Assembly (NCBI GenBank): GCA_018825925.1
Contig: JAHKAT010000223.1
Coordinates: 1-8,578 of the forward strand
DNA length: 8,578 nt
Direction: 5' to 3'
Source of the DNA: Bacteroidota bacterium
GTDB lineage: Bacteria > Bacteroidota > Bacteroidia > Flavobacteriales_D > Crocinitomicaceae
Positions 1 to 5,907 of this stretch are shown in pieces; the stretch's first letter is position 1; every line of letters starts with the position of its first letter. The translations under genes were made by a program, and so were the position numbers. The notes under the pieces are model-generated. The model worked only from the letters and a program-made list of their open reading frames with translations. It did no database searches and was not told where the DNA came from.

Positions 1-2
1 GG

Positions 3-659
3 GTTTTATATCGTTTTAATATTCACTCTCGCTTGGCATTAAGAGCAAATATAGTAGCAGGATCATTTACAGCAACAGATGAAAACTCTCGCTTTGAGGT
101 GATTAAAAATCGAAATTTATCAGTTGAGACTTCAGTTTATGAGGCAGCGGGTGGTTTAGAGTTTAATTATTGGCCCTACCAAATCGGTCACAAAAAATAC
201 AAGGCTACAGCGTACTTTCTCGTGGAAATGGGAATGTTTTATTTTAATCCAAAAACGGAATATAACGGAGAAATGATTGAACTTCAACCTCTTGGAACTG
301 AAGGTCAAGGAACTACATTGAATGACAAAAACCGCTATTCTCGGTTGACTTTTGCAATGCCTGTTGGTTTAGGCTTTAGATTTTCACTTGGCAAACGATT
401 TTGTTTGAATCTGGAATATGGAATTCGTAAAACGTTTACGGACTATTTGGATGATGTAGGACAAAATTATTATGTCAACCCAACAGAACTTGCACAACAA
501 AACGGACCGATTTCTGGAGCTTTGTCGAATAGAAGTTTGGATCAAAGTAGAAATGGTAGGCGAGGCAATTCAACAACCAAAGACTGGTATGCTTTTGCGG
601 GCTTTATGCTAACCTTTAAAATGGGGAACCCCAACAAATGCTTTTTTGAACCCTATTAA
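3..659 (+). CDS. DUF6089-like outer-membrane beta-barrel protein (5' end cut off)
   Basis: The reading frame is open to the left edge with no good start codon, so this is the C-terminal part of a longer protein; about 218 residues are visible. A TTG at 33 could be read as a start, but conserved-looking sequence continues upstream of it. The protein alternates aromatic and hydrophobic residues, as transmembrane beta-strands do, and includes the stretches LEFNYWPYQIG, FYFNPKTEYNG, LQPLGTEGQGT and RKTFTDYLDDVG. I recognise these as the DUF6089 family, Bacteroidota proteins of unknown function predicted to be outer-membrane or periplasmic barrels. By family length, roughly 40-60 N-terminal residues including a signal peptide are probably missing. 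From memory, this family often sits beside uppS, bamA and ompH in Flavobacteria; here a small lipoprotein gene follows instead. The family call is fairly sure, the cellular role unknown. Confidence 0.8.
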   Translation, partial: VLYRFNIHSRLALRANIVAGSFTATDENSRFEVIKNRNLSVETSVYEAAGGLEFNYWPYQIGHKKYKATAYFLVEMGMFYFNPKTEYNGEMIELQPLGTEGQGTTLNDKNRYSRLTFAMPVGLGFRFSLGKRFCLNLEYGIRKTFTDYLDDVGQNYYVNPTELAQQNGPISGALSNRSLDQSRNGRRGNSTTKDWYAFAGFMLTFKMGNPNKCFFEPY

Positions 660-674
660 CCTTTTTGTTTTTTT

Positions 675-704
675 TTCGTAAAAGTTAAAACAGCCCTATT
701 TTTG
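675..704 (+). promoter_or_regulatory. Predicted Bacteroidota-type promoter for the lipoprotein gene
   Basis: TATTTTTG at 697-704 matches the -7 consensus TAnnTTTG exactly. Eighteen bases upstream, TTCG at 675-678 is a one-mismatch version of the -33 TTTG element. Transcription would begin near 710-712. The TTG at 702 therefore cannot be the translation start, which supports the ATG at 732. The promoter lies in the T-rich gap that directly follows the DUF6089 stop codon. Confidence 0.5.
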
Positions 705-731
705 CTGGTTCATTTTAAATTTTTTTCACTG

Positions 732-1244
732 ATGAGACTAATCCTTTGTCTGTTTGTAATGAGCACTTTTTACACTTGTCAAAAAAGTAAATGGAATCGT
801 AAGTTTGAGGTACGTTCTGGAAAATATAAATTAACACGATACGAGGTGGATGGCAAAGATCAAACTTCTTTGATTCAATCTTTTTTAATAGATTTTAAAA
901 ACCAAGAACCAGGTGTAGGCATAATTACAGAGTTGATAACGAATGCAGAATACAGCAAGGGATATAATTCGTGCTTCAACATTGAAGGTTCGGCTAAAAT
1001 CCCTGAAACAGCTTCAGTTAGCGGCATGCCGATGTACATTTCTTTTACAAACAACACCAAAATAGAAAAAGCGGTAGGGTTTATTGAGGTTGTGAATTCA
1101 ACCTATGGATGTACAAGAACTATCCGCCCTATTGTTTTGTCTAGAACACAGTTTATTTTTGAATTCCCTTTCAACCTGCAGACCAATAAGTCGGATACGA
1201 ATCAAGTAGTAAAAGAAAAATACTTTTTTGAAAAACTGTATTAA
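732..1244 (+). CDS. Predicted small lipoprotein, function unknown
   Basis: This encodes 170 residues from the ATG at 732, chosen over an in-frame TTG at 702 because that codon lies inside the predicted -7 promoter element. The N-terminus MRLILCLFVMSTFYTC is a short charged and hydrophobic signal ending in a Cys at residue 16, consistent with lipoprotein processing, although the residues before the Cys (FYT) are a weak lipobox. The mature part begins with polar residues, then GKYKLTRYEVDGKDQTSLI, a pattern that recalls small lipocalin-like lipoproteins of Bacteroidota. The rest is rich in beta-type sequence and contains two further Cys (in SCFNI and YGCTR). I do not recognise a defined family. 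The stop codon runs into the A-tract of the following terminator. It is probably a single-gene transcript attached to the cell envelope. Confidence 0.6.
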   Translation: MRLILCLFVMSTFYTCQKSKWNRKFEVRSGKYKLTRYEVDGKDQTSLIQSFLIDFKNQEPGVGIITELITNAEYSKGYNSCFNIEGSAKIPETASVSGMPMYISFTNNTKIEKAVGFIEVVNSTYGCTRTIRPIVLSRTQFIFEFPFNLQTNKSDTNQVVKEKYFFEKLY

Positions 1245-1267
1245 AAAAAAGCGACCGTAGTCGCTTT
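1243..1267 (-). terminator. Rho-independent terminator of the CBS-nadK-PPIase cluster
   Basis: An 8-bp perfect stem, AAAGCGAC (1248-1255) and GTCGCTTT (1260-1267), encloses the 4-base loop CGTA. On the minus strand the stem is followed by an unbroken T-tract (A at 1243-1247 on the plus strand), the classic intrinsic form, starting 3 bases past the PPIase stop codon. On the plus strand the stem is followed only by AAATTA, but it could still slow transcription from the lipoprotein gene, whose stop codon overlaps the A-tract. Confidence 0.85.
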
Positions 1268-1270
1268 AAA

Positions 1271-2407
1271 TTAATGATTATGTCCGTCGTGTTCGTTGTG
1301 TTCAACTGGCGGTTGACAATCAACCATTTCAATGTCAAACACCAAATCACTGTAGGGTGGAATTGCTCCTGGTCGGCCAGCAGGACCATAGGCCTGGAAA
1401 TAAGGAATGAAAACTTTAACTTTTCCTCCTTTACCTATTAATCCCATTCCTTCTTCAAAACCAGCGATCATTCTTTGCTGTTTATATGCAAATGACATTG
1501 GTTGTCCTCTGTTGTATGAGGCATCAAATTCTTTTTCAGAAGTTCTAAATGTTCCTCTATAATGAACAGTCAGTTGATCTCCTTCTGACGCTTTTTTAGC
1601 TTCACCTGCATTTTCTATAATATAGACCAATCCACTTTCAGATTGTTTCGCATTGGGATATTTTTTCTTTACTTCTTCAAACATATACTTCGTAAAGTCT
1701 TCCTCGCTTAAGTCCTTGATTTGATTATAATAAACTTGAAGTTTCGCTTCTTCAGCTAGGCGAATCGCTTCTTTTTCATCATCTATTTTCTTAATAACAG
1801 CGTGCGTTGTATTGAAAGCCTTTGAAGCATCCCATTTTTTAGCCTCTTTTCCAATTCGCAGAATTTTTACAACTTGCATAACATCATCTTGAGCAATAGC
1901 ATCAACAACTTCTTGACCTTTAATTACTTTTCCAAAAACGGTATGCTTACCATCCAAGTGTGGAGTGGCTTTATGAGTAATAAAGAATTGACTTCCATTG
2001 GTCGCAGGTCCAGCATTTGCCATAGATAAGATTCCAGGCCCATCGTGCTTTAATGAAGGTACTATTTCGTCATAAAAACGATACTGTGGTCCTCCTGACC
2101 CATTGCCTGAAGGATCACCTCCTTGAATCATGAAATCCTTAATTACTCGATGAAATTTTAAACCATTGTAGAAAGGCGTGGTTTGTTTAATAGAATCGAA
2201 AACGACCAACTTTCCTTCTGCTAAGCCAACAAAATTGGCAACAGTCATAGGTGTTAATTCATAAAATAATTCTATTAAAATAACACCTTTTACAGTAGTT
2301 ATTTCTGCATAAATTCCGGGGTTAAGCTCCGCTGTTTGATCTTCTTTGGCATTTAAAAAGCTGCTAAACCCAATAGCCAATAAACATAAAATACTCTTCA
2401 GTTTCAT
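1271..2407 (-). CDS. Secreted dual-domain peptidyl-prolyl isomerase (cyclophilin-FKBP fusion)
   Basis: The product has 378 residues and probably catalyses cis-trans isomerisation of X-Pro bonds in exported proteins. Residues 1-20 form a Sec signal peptide ending SSFLNA. Residues ~33-190 are a cyclophilin domain with catalytic-site FHR (85-87), Gln95 in MIQGGD, QFF (140-142) and His155 in LDGKHTVFG. The position of the cyclosporin-binding Trp is His150, common in bacterial cyclophilins. A charged, probably helical linker (~195-255) joins an FKBP domain (~258-363) with VHYRG, EFDAS, MIAGFEEGM, QAYG and IPP; the pocket-floor Trp of FKBP12 is Phe317. The C-terminus is a His-rich tail, HNEHDGHNH. 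There is no lipobox Cys, so a soluble periplasmic protein is likely. It is the last gene of the leftward cluster, 47 bp after nadK, and ends at the terminator. Fusions of both immunophilin families are known; the client proteins cannot be told from sequence. Confidence 0.93.
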   Translation of the reverse strand: MKLKSILCLLAIGFSSFLNAKEDQTAELNPGIYAEITTVKGVILIELFYELTPMTVANFVGLAEGKLVVFDSIKQTTPFYNGLKFHRVIKDFMIQGGDPSGNGSGGPQYRFYDEIVPSLKHDGPGILSMANAGPATNGSQFFITHKATPHLDGKHTVFGKVIKGQEVVDAIAQDDVMQVVKILRIGKEAKKWDASKAFNTTHAVIKKIDDEKEAIRLAEEAKLQVYYNQIKDLSEEDFTKYMFEEVKKKYPNAKQSESGLVYIIENAGEAKKASEGDQLTVHYRGTFRTSEKEFDASYNRGQPMSFAYKQQRMIAGFEEGMGLIGKGGKVKVFIPYFQAYGPAGRPGAIPPYSDLVFDIEMVDCQPPVEHNEHDGHNH

Positions 2408-2454
2408 TCGTTCTTATTTAATTTAAAAATGCATGTTGCTAAAATCGTGCCCGA

Positions 2455-3336
2455 TTAATTTCTTTTGTCAATTCCCCACATCATTTTGTTGCGAATAGTA
2501 TCCAAGAAATTGTTGTCCTCAAATTTAAGAACTTGTATCATAAATTCGGCTTTATGTGCCAGTACTTTTTCACCTTGACGTAAACTTTTTGATTCGCCAT
2601 CTAAAGAAATTAAATATCGTCGTTCTCTTCCTTCTACACTTAATTGGATAGGAAAATGATCAGGTACCACAATCGGACGGACATTTAAATTATGAGGCGC
2701 AATAGGTGTTAAAATATGAACTTGGCAACCAGGAGTTACAATCGGACCGCCGCAACTTAAGCTGTAAGCCGTTGATCCTGTTGGTGTTGAAACAATTAAC
2801 CCGTCGGCCCAATAGGAATTTAGATAAAGTTCGCCAATACTAGCATGCACGGTGACCATAGAGGCAGTATCTTTTTTGTGAATGGTAATTTCATTCAAAG
2901 CAAAGTTATTTTCACCGAATTGATTGTCTTCTGTTTCTAAGCGCAAAAGCGACCGTTGTTGATATATAAATTCTTTATTATGAACATCATCCAGGGCTTT
3001 TGCCATTTGATCGAAAGATATATTGGCTAAGAATCCAAGGCGACCTGAATTAATACCAAGAATTGGAACATTCGAATCTCTAATATATTTTACAGTTTCA
3101 ATAAAGGTTCCATCTCCACCAAAACTTATTGCTAAATCGATACCTGATTTAAAGTCACTATAACTATTAAAGGTTGGAATATTTTCAGCGATACCAACTT
3201 TTCGTTTGAGTTGATGTTTTAACTCTTCATTTAGAACGATACCCCAACCTAAATTTCTAATGATGGACATTAGTTCCAAAAAATGAGTGGTATTTTCCTT
3301 ATTTAGTTTTCGAGCGTGTATGGCGACTATTCTCAT
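2455..3336 (-). CDS. nadK: NAD kinase
   Basis: This cytoplasmic enzyme phosphorylates NAD to NADP and is the only usual source of NADP in bacteria. The 293-residue length is normal for the family. Motifs in order: GGDGT at 73-77 with the catalytic Asp75, INSGRLGFLA (95-104), ALNE with Asn148-Glu149 for NAD binding, DGLIVSTPTGSTAYS (178-192), the Gly-rich CGGP (195-198), and LDGES near 245-249. All expected functional residues are present. The start ATG shares its A with the last base of the upstream CBS gene's TAA stop (TAATG), so translation is probably coupled. The association with a CBS-ACT protein suggests, but does not prove, nucleotide-responsive control of NADP synthesis. It could be co-transcribed with the PPIase gene, because no terminator is visible in the 47-bp gap. 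Confidence 0.96.
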   Translation of the reverse strand: MRIVAIHARKLNKENTTHFLELMSIIRNLGWGIVLNEELKHQLKRKVGIAENIPTFNSYSDFKSGIDLAISFGGDGTFIETVKYIRDSNVPILGINSGRLGFLANISFDQMAKALDDVHNKEFIYQQRSLLRLETEDNQFGENNFALNEITIHKKDTASMVTVHASIGELYLNSYWADGLIVSTPTGSTAYSLSCGGPIVTPGCQVHILTPIAPHNLNVRPIVVPDHFPIQLSVEGRERRYLISLDGESKSLRQGEKVLAHKAEFMIQVLKFEDNNFLDTIRNKMMWGIDKRN

Positions 3337-3998
3337 TAAAATTTTAAATAATTCATCAATGCATCAAATCGAAATTGAACATCATCATCAAATTGTCCTT
3401 TCTGATAGCTTGCCTTGATGGTGTAATCGTAACGTTCAAACGTTCGAATAATTCTGTCCAATTCTAGTTCGTTAATTTTTAATGTTACCTCCACTCGGGT
3501 CGAATCGGGTGAAGAAAGCAAGAATGAGCTTAGAATTTTTGCGCCATTGCTTTCAACAATCTGACCTATTTGAGCCATAGAATAATCCAAGGTATTCACT
3601 TCTAAAACCAAAATACCACCAACTTCCTTAATACTTCCAGTATTCGCAATCACGCACATTAAGTGGTGAACATCCGTGCAACCTAGATATTTTTCGTTTT
3701 GATCTAAAATCGGTAAAACAGTGACTTTGTGCTCTGAAATTTTTGAAAGTACCTCATATACGTGCGCTCCTGCAAAAACATATGGTCGCGGTAAATGATC
3801 AAAAAGTTTATCCAGCGATTGAGTCAGGTCTTGTCGGTCCAAAATAAGTGTTTCAGATACCGTTCCGACGTAATTTCCATTTTTGATTACAGGCAGGTGA
3901 GATACCTTGCACTCTTCCATCCATGCAAGGGCTTTTTCACCATTATCTGTGTGTAAAAGAGGTGGAATTTCCTCCGTTATTAGTTCTTCGGCTGTCAT
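3336..3998 (-). CDS. CBS-pair protein with C-terminal ACT-like domain (AcuB-like)
   Basis: The product is a 220-residue soluble protein. Residues ~1-58 and ~68-122 are two CBS motifs, seen in the repeated pattern SHLPVI...YVGTVSE and VTVLPIL...YLGCTD. Such pairs usually bind adenine nucleotides such as AMP, ATP or NAD. Residues ~127-197 (GGILVLEVNTLDYSMAQI through YDYTIKAS) look like an ACT small-ligand domain, the arrangement found in AcuB-type proteins. No catalytic domain is visible, so a regulatory role is inferred. It is the first gene of the leftward cluster. Its TAA stop overlaps the nadK start by one base, making NAD kinase the most plausible functional partner. It is divergent from pdxJ across a 64-bp gap. 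The start ATG at 3998 is the natural first Met of the CBS fold. Confidence 0.85.
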   Translation of the reverse strand: MTAEELITEEIPPLLHTDNGEKALAWMEECKVSHLPVIKNGNYVGTVSETLILDRQDLTQSLDKLFDHLPRPYVFAGAHVYEVLSKISEHKVTVLPILDQNEKYLGCTDVHHLMCVIANTGSIKEVGGILVLEVNTLDYSMAQIGQIVESNGAKILSSFLLSSPDSTRVEVTLKINELELDRIIRTFERYDYTIKASYQKGQFDDDVQFRFDALMNYLKF

Positions 3999-4034
3999 TA
4001 TAAGACCAAAGTAGTAATTTCCTAACGAAGTTTT

Positions 4035-4042
4035 TACCTTTG
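4035..4042 (+). promoter_or_regulatory. Predicted -7 promoter element of pdxJ
   Basis: TACCTTTG matches the Bacteroidota -7 consensus TAnnTTTG exactly, 20 bases before the pdxJ ATG. I see no clear TTTG about 18-20 bases upstream, so only half of the promoter is supported. Transcription would begin near 4048, giving a leader of about 15 bases. That leader consists mostly of the purine-rich AAAAAGGTGGG. Confidence 0.5.
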
Positions 4043-4050
4043 AATTCTAA

Positions 4051-4058
4051 AAAGGTGG
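4051..4058 (+). promoter_or_regulatory. Shine-Dalgarno-like site of pdxJ
   Basis: AAAGGTGG lies 4 bases before the pdxJ ATG at 4063. It is a good Shine-Dalgarno match, notable because Bacteroidota genes usually lack one; the other genes in this window show no comparable site. It supports the chosen start. Confidence 0.5.
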
Positions 4059-4062
4059 GTAC

Positions 4063-4764
4063 ATGGCTAAATTGAGTGTTAATATTAACAAAATTGCAAC
4101 TTTACGAAACGCAAGAGGCGGCGAAATGCCTAATGTTTTGCAATTTGCTTTGGATTGTGAACGATTTGGTGCAGAAGGTATAACGGTGCATCCAAGACCC
4201 GATGAAAGACATATTACGACCAAAGACGTGTATGATTTAGCGACGAGCATTTCAACAGAATTTAATATAGAAGGATATCCGGATGCTCGATACATGCAGT
4301 TTATTAGAGAGTTGCGACCTGCTCAAGCCACTTTGGTGCCCGATCCTCCAAATGTTATTACTTCTAACGCAGGTTGGGATACTGATTCAAATGCCTCTTT
4401 TTTAAAAGATATTATTGAGGAAATCAACAGTTATGGCGTTCGCACCTCATTATTTATGGCTACGGATACAAGCTTGATAGAAAAAGCCGCAGCAATTGGA
4501 TCGAATAGAATAGAATTGTATACCGGACCCTATGCGGAAAATCCCGAAGATTTAATCCAAGAATACGTTCTGGCGGCAAATGTTGCCAAAGAGTGTGGGT
4601 TAGGCTTAAATGCGGGACACGACTTAAGCTTGGAAAATTTGAAATTTTTTAAACAGAATATTCCTCAATTGGCAGAAGTATCTATCGGTCACGCCTTGAT
4701 TTCTGACGCTTTATATCTGGGAATCGAAAACACGATTCAGCTTTACAAGCGTTGTTTGTTATAG
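4063..4764 (+). CDS. pdxJ: Pyridoxine 5'-phosphate synthase
   Basis: PdxJ condenses 1-deoxy-D-xylulose 5-phosphate with 3-amino-2-oxopropyl phosphate to form pyridoxine 5'-phosphate, the last ring-forming step of the DXP-dependent vitamin B6 pathway, in the cytoplasm. The 233-residue protein starts KLSVNINKIATLRNARGG, the family's typical first TIM-barrel strand. Further motifs are EGITVHPRPDERHI (39-51, with His43 and Arg45), Glu70 in NIEG, ATLVPD (89-94), ELYTGPYA (151-158), LNAGHDL (182-188, with His186) and EVSIGHALISDAL (205-217). By alignment from memory, His43, Glu70 and His186 correspond to the catalytic E. coli residues His45, Glu72 and His193. The slightly short length and the HPRPDERH version of the phosphate-site motif are typical of Bacteroidota. 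It has its own promoter and is divergent from the CBS gene. Confidence 0.97.
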   Translation: MAKLSVNINKIATLRNARGGEMPNVLQFALDCERFGAEGITVHPRPDERHITTKDVYDLATSISTEFNIEGYPDARYMQFIRELRPAQATLVPDPPNVITSNAGWDTDSNASFLKDIIEEINSYGVRTSLFMATDTSLIEKAAAIGSNRIELYTGPYAENPEDLIQEYVLAANVAKECGLGLNAGHDLSLENLKFFKQNIPQLAEVSIGHALISDALYLGIENTIQLYKRCLL

Positions 4765-4932
4765 GTCATTTCGAAACAATCAATCGCGCATCAATTGGTG
4801 GAAGTTGGAACTTATTCTATTGCTGAGTTTGCTTAATTATTTTTATTTCCAAGGTGGGTTGCTCATAACTTTTCGAATTGGGTGGTTTGTTAGCTTAAAA
4901 TCAGTTATATCTTTGATTTAATTCGTTTTTAT
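4765..4932. other. pdxJ-ddl intergenic region
   Basis: This 168-bp AT-rich gap holds the ddl promoter in its last 50 bases. The first ~100 bases show no credible gene and no good terminator: the only inverted repeat is AAGTT-GG-AACTT at 4802-4813, with a 2-base loop and no T-tract directly after it. A second copy of AAGGTGGGT, the sequence of the pdxJ ribosome-binding site, occurs at 4851-4859 without a convincing start codon after it. Confidence 0.5.
4886..4915 (+). promoter_or_regulatory. Predicted Bacteroidota-type promoter of ddl
   Basis: This is the best promoter in the window. A full -33 TTTG at 4886-4889 and a full -7 TATCTTTG (TAnnTTTG) at 4908-4915 are separated by 18 bases. Transcription would start near 4921, giving a leader of only about 12 bases before the ddl ATG at 4933. 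It implies that ddl can be transcribed independently of pdxJ. Confidence 0.65.
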
Positions 4933-5907
4933 ATGAAAAATATTGGGATTTTCTGTGGTGGGTTTTCGTCTGAGTTTGATATATCTATCAAGAGCGCAAA
5001 CACCATTTTGGCGTCATTACCTCAAAAGTACAATGCGTTTTTAATTATAGTTAAAAGAGGAGATTGGCGCGTTCAGTTGGATGGAGAATCTCTTCCTTTG
5101 GATTTAAATGATCTAAGTTTTGAGACTAAAACAGGAAAAGAAAAGGTAGAGGTTGGGTTGGTTTATATTCATGGAAATCCTGGTGAAAATGGTAAGATTC
5201 AGGCCTTTTTGGAGATGAAAAACATCCCTTGTATTAATTCAGGCGCCTTGGCCTCTGAGTTAAGCTTCGACAAGTGGTTTTGTAATCAATTTATTAGAGG
5301 GTTTGATATTAATGTAGCCAAATCATTGCTTTTTAGAAAAGGTGATTTATGGAATTCTGATCAAATTGTAAATGAACTAGGCTTACCACTTTTTGTGAAG
5401 CCTTCCGACTCTGGTTCTAGCTTTGGTATTTCAAAAGTGAATGTAATCGGAGAACTTCCAAACGCAATGAATAAGGCTTTTGCGGAAGGAGAAACGGTGG
5501 TTTTGGAATCATTTTTAAATGGAACAGAATTAACTTGTGGTGTTTACAGGAGCGTAAATGGCGAACATGCCCTGCCGATCACAGAAATAGTGGCGGAGTC
5601 TGATTTTTTCGATTATGATGCCAAGTATCTTGGAAAATCACAAGAAATTACACCTGCTAGAATAGGGAAGCGAGAGACTGAGTTGGTACAAGCTACAGCA
5701 ATAAAAATTTACCAATTACTTCGACTTCGATCCATTGCTAGAATCGATTTTATGTTAGTGGAAGGAATTCCTTTCGTTATTGAAGTGAACACTACGCCCG
5801 GTTTTTCAGAAGCGTCTATAGTCCCGAAAATGCTGGGTGTTGAAGGGAAGTCATTAAAAGATTTTTGGAGTGAAATTCTTGAAGTAGAAATGCCTACGGA
5901 ATCTTAA
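4933..5907 (+). CDS. ddl: D-alanine--D-alanine ligase
   Basis: Ddl uses ATP to join two D-Ala molecules into the dipeptide that ends the peptidoglycan stem peptide, in the cytoplasm. The 324-residue ATP-grasp protein shows GGFSSEFDIS (9-18) with Glu14, HGNPGENGKIQ (80-90), the ATP-binding FVKPSDSGSS loop (154-163) with Lys156, DAKY (229-232), ARID (269-272) with Arg270 and Asp272, and EVNTTPGF (284-291) followed by Ser295, covering the metal and second-D-Ala sites. Lys231-Tyr232 match the omega-loop Lys-Tyr pair of E. coli DdlB; the Tyr favours the dipeptide over D-Ala-D-lactate, so this looks like a housekeeping and not a vancomycin-resistance ligase. It has its own promoter, and its last 14 bases overlap the 3' end of the convergent dacB gene. 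Confidence 0.96.
   Translation: MKNIGIFCGGFSSEFDISIKSANTILASLPQKYNAFLIIVKRGDWRVQLDGESLPLDLNDLSFETKTGKEKVEVGLVYIHGNPGENGKIQAFLEMKNIPCINSGALASELSFDKWFCNQFIRGFDINVAKSLLFRKGDLWNSDQIVNELGLPLFVKPSDSGSSFGISKVNVIGELPNAMNKAFAEGETVVLESFLNGTELTCGVYRSVNGEHALPITEIVAESDFFDYDAKYLGKSQEITPARIGKRETELVQATAIKIYQLLRLRSIARIDFMLVEGIPFVIEVNTTPGFSEASIVPKMLGVEGKSLKDFWSEILEVEMPTES

Noticed and set aside
623..632. GGGG-AA-CCCC inverted repeat near the end of the DUF6089 gene as part of a terminator
   Set aside because: The loop is only 2 bases, the repeat lies inside the coding sequence, and the T-rich run at 662-676 is about 30 bases away.
702..731. TTG at 702 as the start of the lipoprotein gene
   Set aside because: The codon is the end of the TATTTTTG -7 element, so it would lie upstream of the transcription start; the ATG at 732 gives a clean signal peptide.
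875..1389. Two short minus-strand ORFs (875-1060 and 1171-1389)
   Set aside because: One is a shadow of the lipoprotein gene. The other spans the terminator and the 3' end of the PPIase in a different frame. Neither has motifs.
1271..2407. Possibility that the cyclophilin-FKBP gene is an assembly fusion of two genes
   Set aside because: A single frame runs through both domains with a plausible helical linker, one signal peptide and one stop followed by a terminator, and such fusions are known.
4047..4295. Minus-strand ORF of 82 codons over the start of pdxJ
   Set aside because: It lies across the conserved PdxJ N-terminus and the pdxJ promoter, and the translation has no family features.
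4859..4921. 20-codon hydrophobic ORF after the AAGGTGGG copy before ddl
   Set aside because: It needs a TTG start directly touching the Shine-Dalgarno-like site, and it overlaps both elements of the ddl promoter.
4933..5907. Possibility that ddl is a vancomycin-resistance (VanA/B-like) ligase
   Set aside because: The omega-loop Lys231-Tyr232 pair fits a D-Ala-D-Ala ligase, and no vanH- or vanX-like gene is nearby.
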